A stretch of DNA of 64,000 nt from Wuchereria bancrofti (GCA_005281725.1 SSBO01000003.1:6262495-6326494), one strand, 5' to 3'; counted from the first letter of the stretch, positions 11,412 to 23,637 are shown. The notes: a model not told the origin generated them from the sequence alone. A program made the numbers and translations.

Positions 11412-12893
11412 CACTTCATTAATTCTGAAAGAATAATGATTATTCCACAAAAATAAGCATGATAAAAACGGTTTAAACATTTCAAATTTCTTCCATAAAA
11501 TCCTTGTGACTCCATGTACTTTCATGGCTTAAGCCTTATTAGGAAATTAAAGTTCAGCCAACTGAAATTATCCATAACCCCCTTACAGTCGTCCCTGAGA
11601 AAGGAAAAGAAAAAGAGCAAGGGGAAAACACCTTTTTGTTCTTCAAACACACATTAACTGTCCTTGACCTGAACCACAGTACGTCAAGTACGGTTTTTTT
11701 CCTGTCACAGAAAAAACAGAGGCTGAAGCAAAGGATTTACACCTAAATGAAGCTCGTCTGACGAAGTTCATGAGGGTCATCAATGTTACTACATGAATAA
11801 TCGATACATTTTTACTGTTTGAAAATGAAGTGGAACATCAATTGGATTCAAAACCACCATTGAGATTTCAGCTTTAAATATTATCGGAATGACAACGATT
11901 TTAGGATTAATTTAAATTTCGTAGAAAAGAAAAAAGGCAGATACTCAAACTGTATTTATTTCACTTATTATGTAAACAAAGAATATCGCATCATTCAGTC
12001 GCTTCTGCTTCTGAAAAACAGAACTGTAGGATGAGGTAGGGGAGAAACGATAATTTCTTGCATATCCCTTATCCTCATCACCACATAAATCATTCTCCGT
12101 CCGAAAGGTCAGATAGAGTAGTTTTTTGTAAGACATTTATATTAGTTGTAATTTATTGGAAACACCATCAACAACCAATGTTGCTGAGCTCTCAGTAGAA
12201 TGCTTCCTCATCTTTCCCCGCATTCATAAGCTTTCTGCTCTTCAATATTTCCAAAGAGTGAGGAAAAGTCCACGTAGTGACATTCCTGTCTGTTCAGGGA
12301 ATAATTACTACCAGGCCCTAAGTTCACTGGTAAGCAAATCATATTTAAGGAAGCACAATTATCCCAACCCAACAAAGGACCCCAATTTCCCTAACATGAA
12401 AAATCTCGCTGTAATCAGACCATGAGATCATATATCTAATGTGGCAGCGATTTGCAATCACTACATCTCATGTACTCATTATTTCGCAAATTTTTGTTTT
12501 TGACAAAGCCTTTTGCCGATCAGTGATATTTTTCTGTTACCTGCAGTTTTCCAGTGCTTTACACGACATCGACGAGTTCTTCTATTGCTTTGGAGTCAGT
12601 TATACCGACGAAAACTTTTACAAGTGCATCCATCAATTTTCATGTTCAATTTAGCAAATTGCGTTGTATTTTGCTAAATTGAAATATTATTTCATATGAC
12701 TAAGTCATATAAAAAAAAATTCATTAAATTTATGTAAAAGTTCTCAAATTTCTCTGTTCTTAATTGTCAGCTACTTTCACTTATTTTTACGTGAAATATT
12801 TCAGATATGAACTGAGTTTATTAATAGCTTTTCGTAATTTGAATGAGTTTTAATTTCAAATAAATGTAAATACAAAGAAAGAACTAGTATGGA
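11412..12893. other. intergenic region upstream of Dishevelled
   Basis: This separates the stop of the Rho-like gene (12894) from the Dishevelled start (11411), both on the minus strand. It should hold the Dishevelled promoter and the 3' UTR of the upstream gene. Short open frames on both strands (for example 12156-12425 + and 11945-12136 -) lack recognisable motifs and convincing splice context. I see no supported gene. Confidence 0.5.
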
Positions 12894-14754
12894 TCACATT
12901 AAGTTGCAAGCTTTCATTTTGAACTCCTTCTTATGCTTAAATTTCGGATCGTTTGAAGTACTTTTTATGCAGTTATATAATGATTTCACACTGCGCTGAA
13001 ACAAAATTCCACGATTTTCGCTTTTTCACAACATCATTTTATTTGACAGCAGTTGTTGAGGTGATGATGATGTAGAATGAATTATTGTGTGATGTCACCA
13101 TGTTGGCATCATACCTTATCGAAGATGGAAACATCCATTTGTATAAGGTGACTACTACAAAAATTGAAATCATGTTGAAACATCATTTCATGCATTCCGC
13201 CACTACATGTACATACTTCAGAATCGTCCAATCCGCATAAGATGATCGGCTTTCCGGGAAACATATTCATAAATTCAGGGATCCACTGTAAAAGGAAAAA
13301 ACTAGCTTTTATGATTTTCTGACATGCCTTTAACTAACTTAGAACTTAAAATTTAAAACTTACGTGCAAGTGAAGTTAGAACAAAATTAAGGTAAGAATG
13401 AAAAGTTGTAAAAGTAGTGGTAGTCACGGTTGAGTTTGTAAGCAAAAATTTTATGAAATAAAAATTTTTAAAGAATTTTCTTGTTGAAGTTGCAACAATT
13501 GTGATGATTTCAACTTTTTCGATGACATTCCGATAGGTTTGTCCAGTTGTGATCGAATAGCATGCTACACAGCAATCGATGCTTTCGGTGCACTGTTTGC
13601 AAAACATTTCAAAATTATGCAAATCAACAAAAAGCCACATCTGCATCTCACGTCCATCTTGTGTTATTGTTGTACAACACTCGGCATCCTGTACATCATT
13701 CCAATTCATAAATACTTGCAGAGAATGGGATTTGTTTGAAGGAATTTAATTTTGCCAATCCACTTCTTAGTAAGCTAATACCACTGGATATATATATATT
13801 AGGCAAAAAAGGGAGACAAGTTTTTCAGTATAAAATTTCATTTACATCTTAATCTAATGGTTAAGTTTTTCAATCATTTGTCTACTCAATCGTCTCTTTG
13901 AAATCAAGAATAGACGATAAAGGTGTTCCTAAATATTGAATATCCTAGACTGGATCCCTTTTTTATGAAATTAATATCAGAGATGACGAAGACATTGATT
14001 ATGATTGAAATTTCAAGAAATACTTGCAGAGAATGGGATTTCTTTGAAGGAATTTAATTTTGCCAATTCACTTCTTAGCAAGCTAACACCACTGGAATAG
14101 TCACCAAGCATTACTATTCGATGCGGAATTACTTGCATTTGCATTCCTTCACCACCTCTTACTGTCAATGGTTGATATCGTCCTTTACGTCTGCCAAACA
14201 ACAATGAAGATTCTGAAGTGTAGGAAGCGAATGAATGAATGAATTAATGAATGAATGAATGAATGAATGAATGAATGAGTTTAGCTAAATTTAATGAGAA
14301 AATTATTCCGTCGACTGCGAAACAAATGCTTTGATAGAAAGATAACAAACTTGGCCAATAAAACATAAGAAAATTGTTACTTAGACATTTATGTTTTGAT
14401 GAAAATCTTACTTAGGCTATAAATGGATTATGTAATTCAAAGTAATAATAAAGATGCATGGATTGAAACAGTTGAAAATGGCATTAAAAATGTGGTATAA
14501 GAAAGTTGTTCCAATAATGAATTTTATTAAATAATTTAAAATGCTTGAAATTTTACTAATTCTACTTACTAGTTCCTTTATAATTCTCACTCCCTATATC
14601 TCTTGCTATTGATCATTTCATTAAAATCGTTTAATTTCCAATCTTAGCAGAAAAAGGCATTACCTGACCATAGTGATGGTGTTGCGAATTGTACAGTGAC
14701 AGATGACGAAGTACCGTTCTGCCGAGAATCCGAAGTTCGTCCACATTTCTTCAT
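12894..14754 (-). CDS. atypical Rho-like pseudo-GTPase with CAAX box
   Basis: Five exons give 250 aa: 14754-14664, 14212-14024, 13714-13515, 13285-13115 and 12995-12894 (TGA). After a Ser/basic N-terminal extension of about 60 residues the chain follows the Rho fold: HRIVMLGD for the P-loop strand, MWLFVDLHNFE where FDTAGQE lies, CYSITTGQTYRNVIEKWIPE for the family's CFS...SFENVKEKWVPE, then PIILCGLDD and VSIFDK. The key residues are changed. P-loop GxxxxGK[ST] is GDYSSGVS (67-74) with Val at the Lys position. The DxxG and [NT]KxD motifs are lost. The C terminus is a polybasic stretch plus CNLM, a CAAX box predicted to be farnesylated because X is Met. I infer a membrane-anchored protein with weak or no nucleotide binding. 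The junction between exons 2 and 3 lies inside a 79-bp duplicated segment, so it is the least certain. An alternative acceptor is at 13689, which would need a different donor. Confidence 0.75.
13710..13788 (-). repeat. 79-bp direct repeat, copy A (entry of exon 3)
   Basis: This is nearly identical to 14018-14096 (4 mismatches), 308 bp apart in the same orientation. Copy A contains the chosen acceptor of exon 3 of the Rho-like gene. The rest of this copy would be intron. Its reading frame is still open and would encode SSGISLLRSGLAKL. Confidence 0.9.
14018..14096 (-). repeat. 79-bp direct repeat, copy B (end of exon 2)
   Basis: This is the partner of 13710-13788. It is mostly coding: it encodes the P-loop end and the following residues of the Rho-like protein, and contains the GCAA|GTATTT donor of exon 2. 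The same GCAAGTATTT string serves as acceptor context in copy A. Confidence 0.9.
14229..14278. repeat. (GAAT)n tetranucleotide microsatellite
   Basis: About twelve GAAT units with one interruption (GAATTAATG). It lies in intron 1 of the Rho-like gene, just upstream of the exon 2 acceptor. Confidence 0.95.
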
Positions 14755-16711
14755 TGTTATATATCCACCTGTTGTCAGTCACACAGCCATTAACAATCAG
14801 ATATAAGCGAATAAGTTTCATTCTTTAGTTAAGAAGTTTTATAATACCTGAACTGTCATGCACATATCACAAGATAATTAATATACATTCTAGGAATATG
14901 TAAATATTTAATTATTTATAATTGCTGGAGTAAACACAGGGCAATTCATGTCCCCAACATTCTTTTCCATTTCACTGAAACTTTAAACTCTGTTGCGAAC
15001 AACTCTTCTGAAGAATTTTATTTCTACATCTTCTACTACCTATAAGATTCCATTAAGTTGTTCTACTCCATTTCGTTGTCGAGAATAACAAGTTCATTAT
15101 CATTTCAAGTTCAACATAATGCTTCATATTATAACAAAAAGATATACAAAAAAAGTAAAGGAATATATTTAAAACTGAATCAAATAAAGAAGTAAACTTT
15201 TTGTATACTACGAAGAAATTTTATTGTAGTTTAGGAAGTGTACAAAAACAAGAATTACGTTTGGTAAGACTTACGTTTCAAATGTAATTAGTGAGGCGAA
15301 TTAAAAGATTTATCAACGTTGGTCAAACAACACAAGACGAAACAATTTGAGTATAAATCTAGTGAAGCCTGGAATTTTTCGTCAACAAATTTCTGAGTAC
15401 TTGATATTCATATAAGGAAAACAATAAATCATTTAACTTTTTGCGACGATAGTTAAATAACAGATCGATCCATACTGGAAGCTTTCCTTTTCATTCAAAC
15501 AAACTATTTACTTCATTAGTGCAGCGAATTAAAAGTTTGTCAAAGTAAGAAATGAAATAATGTAAATTCTTAATTAAAAATTTTTCTAATGGAAGTAGAA
15601 TTTCGAGTGCAACTTAAAATAAAAACAATTCATTGAATAGTTCTCAGTACTATGAAATGGAAGAAAAAGAGAGAGAGATTCGGTTAAGTATTGAAACTTT
15701 CTTCGGTTCGACTTTTCTTGGGAATTCCGGACCGGAACTACATCTTTTTCTGACACTACCATAGTATAAAATAATCTCTTTCCAATATTCCGAATTTCGA
15801 GTGCTTGCAACAATAGTAAAAGACAAAGTCAAAATCGTAGAGACTACACAGCTATTCCAGAAATACATCATGCTATTTGACTAAAATCAGTACTAATAGG
15901 CTAGTGGATCCGGTATTTACATATTTAGAAGTTTAGTCTTTCAAATTCTCATCAGCAACTTGTATTTAAATAATTTGACTACTAAGATTCAATAACTACT
16001 AAGATTCAGTAATCATCGCTGTATCTTAATTGAGAAATCGAAGAATTAGAATAGATGTGTAAGGACGACTACTTCTTTAACTTTACTTTGTCAATATGTT
16101 TCTACGTAAAGCGACGTATGTGAATATGCATGGAAAAACGTATGAATTTGGATTTTGCAATGTAAAAACGTGTATAATATGCATGGGTTTACGTATACAA
16201 CACGTGAAATCAACTGGATATACGTCATACCCGTATGGCATAGCAACGTTGTCATGTACTGTCCGTCAACAGGAAAAGTCGTGCAAAGCAAGAGCAGCAA
16301 GGATCGCTCGTCCAGAATCGCACTTAGCCCGCGCACTTGGAGTGTACTAACGAGCGATTGGCGCTGAATTCATATACTTGAACTTGACCTCAAGGACTCC
16401 TCCTCATCGAGCAGTTGTTCTCCCTTGGCGATGTTGTTTTGTGACTTATTTTTGGTCTCTTTTTGCATTATCTTATATCAGTTAACTATTTTAGAAGTGA
16501 AGATCGAGAGTTCATCATGCACTTACTTCAAAGTATAACTTAGTGTAACTTCCAGTAGATTCTCTTCGGTAGATGAGCATTATCATACAAAGATGTAGAA
16601 ATTGATCGAGTTTTAGTCGTAAACATTGTCTTTGCCTTTATGTTTTTTTCATAGATTAATTTTCATATCGTTTTACTTGTAGTTATTTTAACGGTAATTA
16701 TTTCGGAACGA
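14755..16711. other. divergent intergenic region
   Basis: This lies between the starts of the Rho-like gene (-) and the importin-alpha-like gene (+), so it should carry both promoters. Most of it is plain AT-rich sequence. A less AT-rich block at about 16095-16390 holds diverged tandem copies rich in ACGT and ATGCAT palindromes, reported separately. I see no coding exon. Confidence 0.5.
16114..16200. repeat. diverged tandem repeat with ACGT/ATGCAT palindromes
   Basis: Two related units of about 53 bp each contain ACGT(A/G)T, then AATATGCATGG (exact copies at 16123 and 16176), then ACGTAT. Further TACGT words flank them (near 16103 and 16225). They sit about 0.5 kb upstream of the importin-alpha-like start, so they could be promoter elements. 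No specific factor is inferred. Confidence 0.6.
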
Positions 16712-19700
16712 ATGAGTAAGAAAGGAAGAAACCACAGTCAAAAACACCAACTTTTCAAGCCATCAATACGTGGTAAAAATATCCATTTTTGGGGCAATGA
16801 ATCTGATGAAACTTCAGATGAAGATAATTCATGGTACTCAGCTAAAACTGTGAATTGTAAAACATGCCTGAAACCGAAGTATGGACGTTGTAAGTTTGTC
16901 TGAAATAATTCTTTGCAGAAATATTCTGATGACTAACTTTTCTGCATGGTATATGCGTTGTATTTTCATTTAAAATTTTGCGAACTACGATAATATACAG
17001 GATAGCATGCACAAGCTTAGATAATAGCACATACACTTTTTTTTAGTATTTCTAACTCATTTATCCTTTAATTATCTCCACTTTTCTTAAAACACTTCAT
17101 TTCAGATCCTAATAAACCAGTTGTCAAAGAAATTATGGAAATTTTCCGCAAGAAAAGACCGTCATTAGAAAATATTCAACGTGCTTTACAACTTCTCAAT
17201 GTACTTGTTGACAACTTTCAATCACCAGCTGATGAGATACATCGTCAAAGTTTGGATGTGCTTTTGGTTCAGGGGATTCAATTTCAGGTTTATTCGTGAT
17301 GCTTTTTTTCTTAAAATAAAAATAAGACCAGCACTTCTTCTATTACCAAGAGCAGGACTGAAAACCTACGATTTTCTGTTTATTTTATTCTATTCTTGAT
17401 ATTATATTACATTATGCTATATTATGTATTAATAAGTTTGCTGCAGAACCATACTATCCAGTATTATTCGATACATGCTTTGTCCATAATTGTCGTACAT
17501 ATGGATGAGGATCAATTGAAAAGTTTGATACCGCGAGGGCTGTTGACAGGCCTTACAACTCTACTTCAAAGCGAAGTGCTTTTCATCGTTCAGAAGGTAT
17601 AGAATGTGACATATATATATTGTTTAGGTGATTTCTAATTATGAACTATCTTAAGGTCTTCAATTAGTAAGATCGAAATTTCTAGTCAACCCCCTTATTA
17701 ATTTTAAAATAGCTTAAAGTAATATTAACATTGCAATATCACAAAACTCTGTTGCGTGATGAATTTTCAGGCTATCGATGTTTGCTCGTCCCTCACTATC
17801 AAAAGTGCCGCTATGCGCGACGTCGTTGCAGTTTGTGGGTCATCGCACATATGCGAATTGCTGTCGAAGCACTATCAAACGATTTCCAAGGAATTTGCAC
17901 GTGTTGTCACAACCTTTCTGCAAGATTTGTGTTGTCCTAAGCCAGTCCCAGAATTCGTCTTGAAATATGTTGCCAGTAGTGCTCGATATCTTTTGCGACA
18001 TGAGGTAGCCTTCTTCTTTTAGTGATGTACATTCTACCCGCAGGTAAAATATTAAAAAAGTGTGATGTTCATCAATAATCTTGCCTTGAAAATTGCGCAT
18101 TTTTCTCGATTGTCAGCTCATTTTGCATTCCCTTGTCTATCTTAAACTTCCATCTTCTGTCTGTAACGGATTGCTCAATTCTTGATAATGTTCGATTATT
18201 CTACAGACCGTTTTTTTACTCAAAAATCTCCTGAGTATTGAACTAATATTAGCAGTAGTTAATCATTACAGTTTCTTTATTTTACATGGAGTTCAATCTC
18301 TACCAAACTTTTTCATGGCTTATTTTTGAATTAACAAATGGTATTTAGGAGAACGAGATCCGCACAACTGCTTTGAGAGCTATACTGAATGTGGTTACTA
18401 ACAAGGATTTCACTCTCACTTTTGAAGACGCTTATGTGGAGCTCATTATGAGATTTCTCGACAGTGCACGCAATAATGAAATTAGAGCCTCATTTAATAT
18501 CATTAAAGTGTTTGCAAAACAAAATAACTGCAATACCGATGTAATTATTATTCGAAAAATCACTTTTTTTTATTTAAATGAGTTTCGTAGTTTTACATTG
18601 TTTGGGAGTTTTTGAGCGTTCTACTATCAACCTAATACTTTTGGAGATTTCCAAATTTCGACCTCTCAGACATTTGGAGTAATAAATTATCTCTGCAAAG
18701 TGTTTATAAAATTTTAAGAGATTTTTCTGATGAAAACACGTTTCCGAATATAAATCGAATCTTTGATTTTATAATAAGATAAAAGATGTATGAGCAAGTT
18801 AAATGTTTCCCATTTAAGTTTATGTCAGTATTATAGGCAATCGTTAAAGCAGGATTGATAAGAAAGCTCATGTCTCTTCTTCAAAATATGTCTTCAAAGT
18901 ATGGCCTTGATATTTGTGCAGTCATCACAAGTCTTCTGTCTAATAAGAAATACATAGAACCCGTGCTGGAATCAGGATTTGTACTGCTACTTCTTGGACT
19001 TATGGACCGGGTAAGTTACTATAATCAAATATTTTGAGAAAAGGTTGGTAAAGTCGAGGGTAGGGATCATCCAGAAAAAGGGATAATTAAAAAATGCACT
19101 TCATTAAGAGGATAGATTACGTCTGTATTAAAACAAAATCTTCGTAGCATATTTATCTGTTAAATGCAGCAACTTGTCAAAGCGTTATGCGAATAGCAAA
19201 TTTATTTAGGAATTATGATTTAAGTTCGTATAAGTTTCTTTGTTGTATTTCGATTTATTACTTTTAGTTATGCATAAAAATATCCCATCTTAAAGAAGCG
19301 ATTTGCAGTTTGTTTATTGCTTTCTTCGTAATACTTTTAAGCAATGCGAGTGGAAGAGTAGCTGAGCTGTAGATGGATTGAAATGAATTTGAGCTTTAAA
19401 CTGAATCAGATTTTTCAGGGTTCTTCACTTTACAAGAAAGAAGCTTACAGAGCGTTAACATGCATGTGCAATAATCTTGACCGAAAGAATGCCAGAATAT
19501 TAGCTAATCGAACATACCTTGAAAAAATGTGCAAAATTTTCAAAAGCGAGAATAACAGCTATATAGCATGCTCTCTTGGGCTTATCAATTGCATGTTCAA
19601 AGCGTGTTCAAAGGGAAGAGCTAAAAGACGGTTAAGGATAGCGAAGGAATATATTAGAGTTCGTTTCTAAATGAAATTCTGTTTTTTAAAATTATTATAT

Positions 19701-19935
19701 TTCGGCTTATTTTGAAGTATTGTCGGTGACATATGTAAACAGTATTATCGCTATAAATTGCTAAATTTCGAACGCCAGTTAGCACCAATTAAAGCTTTGT
19801 AAAGTATACTTCTGTCTATTTCAGGAATCGGAAGCCTTTGAACATATTAAGGAATTTATTAATAGCGAATATTACAAAGTAAGAAGTTTGGCTGATAGAA
19901 TATACAGTGGATATCTGACTGACGACATTCACTGA
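16712..19935 (+). CDS. divergent importin-alpha-like ARM-repeat protein
   Basis: Eight exons join in frame to 486 aa: 16712-16889, 17106-17287, 17447-17596, 17771-18004, 18349-18540, 18837-19010, 19419-19658 and 19825-19935 (TGA). From about residue 60 the protein is a chain of ARM-type helices with importin-alpha spacing. The segment DLCCPKPVPEF matches the family's LCRNKxPxPxF. KKEAYRALTCMCNN matches KEAAWxISN. The C-terminal part with HIKEFINSEYYKVRSLADRIY matches the last ARM and EHYF region. Importin-alpha carries NLS cargo into the nucleus with importin-beta. The N terminus here (MSKKGRNHSQKHQLF...) has no clear Arg/Lys-rich IBB helix, and most of the Trp/Asn positions that form the NLS pockets are replaced. 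Cargo binding may therefore differ. It could instead be another ARM protein, but length and motif order favour importin-alpha. The donor of exon 7 (GTTCGT) is weak. Confidence 0.78.
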
Positions 19936-21715
19936 ACGATAATGGTGTGGTGTAACGATATAAGGTAGCCAAGTTCGAAATCTTTAAAATCCAAAACTAC
20001 GTTATCAAAGTTGGAGTGGTGAGAAATTCATGGCAAGTACCGAAGAAAAACGGCACTTAATTTATTGAAAAAAGACTTTTGTTTAACATTTAATTTTTTT
20101 TTTTTTTTTGAAAAATCCGTATAAATTGTTTATCCATTTTCTTTTCCCTCAATAGAAATACAAAGTAATAAGTCATTGTTTAATTATCATTGAAATTCAA
20201 GAAATTGTTTGACCTGACTGGTTATGATGCAGCAAGTGTTTTCTTCAGTTATTATTGTTGTCCAGGTAAAATTGTTGTTTTCATTTCTATTTTGCTTTGT
20301 CTTCAAAATTCCCGCACTTTAAAATTAATGGTTCTTCAAATGCACTGTTCATTTACTTACTACCAATGCTTATTTTTTGCCTCTGTTGCACAGAATCAAA
20401 GAATTGTTCTTTTAAAAATCGCTCGAAATTTGACATTTGACTTTTCAAAATTGAAGAAGAATGCATTTTTGTAACACTTATATTTAAGAAGTGCTTTTCA
20501 CAGTGCTTTATTTTCTTGCTATACTGCTTAATTTCAAAATATTATGGTACTCTCTTGGAAAAAAATTGAATCAAAAGTTGTCTGTTTGCTTCTTTTGTTT
20601 TCATGAATTCTGGTCGTTAATCTTCCTATCTGTATTTACTTTTAATACGAAACATTTTACGTACATTTATGTTCATCACAGTTTTGCTTATAGTTTTCAC
20701 TTCTGTTGTTTTTCGGCTTTTTTCAGCATTCTATAACGCAAATTTGACCTTTCATTGTTTTTAAAATAATTTCCTTGCCAAAACAGTTATTTTTTGACAA
20801 TGAAGTCAAGTCCGTTCTATCAGGAAATAAAAATTTTAATGAAAATGTATACAGTTATATGAAAGAAAATTTTTTGCAAATGATAGCGATTACTCGATTA
20901 AAGAAACAGAAGGTGACTATGAGTTCTGGACTTTAAGAACTTTAAAATTGAATAAAGTAGGAACTGGAAAGCCGAAACTAATGAAGAGAAATACATCCTT
21001 GAAATCGTCCGGCCTATAAAGTTTTCAATGTAAGATAAAATAAGAATAGGCTATCATTTGAAATATTCATGATTAATTGTGGCAGAGCAGGACAACCAAT
21101 CATTTCTGCTATTTGCATCTCTTAAGAATAACCTAAGCTTTTCAAGAAATAAAATTCAAAAAATAATTTATGATTTAGCATTTTTGTCATTCAGTATAGG
21201 TTCGTTTCGTTCTTATTTAATGAAAAGCCTTGCATATAAGATAAGGTATATCAGTTTCAACACTTTAGTGCAGATTTTTAGAAGAAATTATAATAAGAAA
21301 TAACTGAAACTATTAAATTTCATCCGGAATACTCTCTTCCAAATGAAGGATCCGGAATTGCTGTCGTATCAGAATCTCGGAAGGCAAAGAAATATAGGCA
21401 ATTTTAAGGTTAAAGAAGAATAGAATTCTCAGAATAATGGGAAACAATTCTACAAATCAATTGAAACTGAATTTTATTGCGAATTTGGCGAGAACCGAAT
21501 CAGAGTTTCTATTCGTTGTTTAATCTTTTTCCCGTTATCATTTCACCGTTTGGTTTAATTCTAAATGTGTGCAGCATTAGCAAATTTTATTGTTACATGT
21601 TTGACTCTCCAGAAAGTTTGATAAGACCAACTCATTTTAATAGAACAAATCCAAGGCATAAAATGCATTGTTGTCTTAAGCTCAGTATATTAATTTTTAT
21701 TAATTTTAAAAAATA

Positions 21716-21769
21716 TAATATAACAGATGGGGTAAAGACAAATTGTAATATAACAGATGGGGTAAAGAC
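21716..21769. repeat. 30-bp tandem duplication
   Basis: TAATATAACAGATGGGGTAA and the following AGAC occur at 21716-21739 and again at 21746-21769. The period is 30 bp and the two copies are identical over 24 bp. Confidence 0.9.
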
Positions 21770-23375
21770 GAATGTCTTTGCTTTAGCGTTTCCTACTATC
21801 CTACTGTTTCATAATTGAATGTCATATTTAAATGGAAAAAATCCCTTGTTTATTTGAAGTGATAATGATGTTGCTAGATACGGTAACTTGCTTCTGCTGC
21901 GTCCTTGGTAAGAGAGAATTATTCGTAAAGTTGATGAATTAGCGGACAGATCAAACATCACCGATATATCATTCCTTTAAAAAATATATCCTAAATGCAA
22001 CGAAATTTTCAAGCCTATAATAGCACTCTAGAAAGCTTTGTTGCTATATGCCACCTTAATTCTTTCTCTCTCTTTGTACATCATCACCACTAGTGTCCTT
22101 CCACGATGACACGATCGATTCAACGCTGTCACATTCATTGATGATAAAGTCCTTCTATTTATGCTCCCACTTTCCATATATTAAATTTGTATGTATTCTC
22201 AATATACTACTATTATTGCTTATTTTGTTTTAGATTATCTGCATTTATCATTTGATAATTGACCTTTGACTTTCGATTATTAGCACGATAGTCCTTATCA
22301 ATCCGCTCTCTTTTCTCATTTTTATTAAAAGGTTTTTTTCTAGCAACTATACGAGATAATCAAATGCTGAACTGTGTAATATTTCGATGCTAGCTGAGAG
22401 ATTTTCAATTATCAATTATGGATGAATTTTTTTGAAACAAATTTAAGCAATTTCACTTGATGAAAGTGCCATTGTGTTGGATATTAATTTAATAACTGTT
22501 TAAATATAGAAATACACGCTATGTGACATTGAATAAGTTAACATTGACATATGACATTAGATATTATTGAAGAAAATGATAAATGGTTGCTCATTCTTGT
22601 GGAATAATGCGCATCACTGACAAATAGTTCACTGTCTTAGCAGAAATTTATATCAAAAATTCAGATGTTAAAGATGCGAAAAATGCGGGAGAAGACTAAG
22701 GACAGTCACCCATTGGTAGAATAACAATTTAAGAATGATTGTTTCAGAAGCAATTATCTGTAACAATAATTATGCTAAGCATTGTATTCTTCCAGTTGAG
22801 TTATCACCTCAGCTGCCGGATAACTTTTCTGCTTCTTTTTCATTGATTGTGAAATAAACAGATTTCAGTGACTTCAATCTGTCCAATCAATTTTATTCAT
22901 TTATCTCATTTGTTTATGTTATCGCGTAGGTCATATTTTTTTTTCCACCAATATCCTCTAAAAATGATTACGACATAATATTGTGATATAGCGATGTCCA
23001 GAGAAGTGGGATATATTTTCGAGACTTGAAATAGACTGAAATGAAATTTCCATCTGTAACTGACTGAAATATTTCATTCAATCAGTTCTGTTGAAAAGAA
23101 AGATTGAAAATCTTTCAATCGACTAAATGAATGAAAATTCCATTAATTACTTTCAGAATTTTCCTTCAGAAAATTGTAAAGTAAAACAGGTAGTCATTAC
23201 TTGATGAAGCATTGAATGATAATTCAATTTTAATGTAAAATGTTGTAAATGTCACTGCTTCAAGTTTCAATCACAATATTTCATGAGCACGAGTGTATAG
23301 TTAGTTACCCTAATCGATTATTCAATGTGTAAAAAATATCTAAAGGAAATCAGTTAGCAGTACAAGTATGCTAAA

Positions 23376-23532
23376 GTTCTTACTCATGCAACAGGTATAC
23401 CCATATTTGAACGTGTTCTTATCATGCGACACGTATACCCATATTTGAACGTGTTCTTATTCATGTGACACGTTATACCCATATTTGGACGTGTTCTTAC
23501 TCATGCGATACGTATACTCATACTTTGAATGC
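23376..23532. repeat. minisatellite, about 4 units of 38-40 bp
   Basis: Four head-to-tail units each begin GTTCTTA and carry TCATG(C/T)(A/G)A...GTATAC(C/T)CATA and a T(T/G)GAA-like end. Copies differ by a few substitutions and single-base indels. The array ends about 100 bp before the transporter start codon, so it lies in its likely promoter or 5' UTR. Confidence 0.9.
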
Positions 23533-23637
23533 TTCACTTTTAAATGAGTATGCACTTTGTTTTAGTATGTTCATTGGAATGCTTTTTGCAATCATTGCTT
23601 CATATCAATATTAATACACAAAATATCAAACATAATA

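Larger units (their letters stand above)
19936..23637. other. gene-poor region with repeats
   Basis: This is 3.7 kb of AT-rich sequence between the importin-like gene and the transporter. It contains a 30-bp tandem duplication (21716-21769), a four-copy minisatellite (23376-23532) and a small hairpin (GATTGAAA/TTTCAATC, 23102-23120). Open frames at 20190-20736 and 21079-21303 are low-complexity and lack splice signals or family motifs. I see no supported gene. Confidence 0.5.

Noticed and set aside
11945..12136. 63-codon - strand frame containing GDEDKGYARNYRF
   Set aside because: Coding-like residues, but no partner exon or recognisable domain. Neither neighbouring gene model needs it.
12156..12425. 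89-codon + strand frame
   Set aside because: No family motif, no acceptor or donor context, and it lies in the gap upstream of Dishevelled. It looks like chance in a slightly GC-richer patch.
13353..13709. 118-codon - strand frame running past exon 3 of the Rho-like gene
   Set aside because: Only the part above 13515 matches the Rho fold. The rest is intron read-through that becomes Thr/Phe-rich.
20190..20736. consecutive + strand frames rich in Phe/Leu/Cys
   Set aside because: Low-complexity T-rich sequence produces hydrophobic frames. No helix pattern or family match.
21079..21303. 74-codon + strand frame
   Set aside because: Begins at a non-ATG codon, no splice sites, no motif.
23376..23532. 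CRISPR-like array
   Set aside because: The repeats are head-to-tail with no unique spacers, in a eukaryotic genome. It is a minisatellite.
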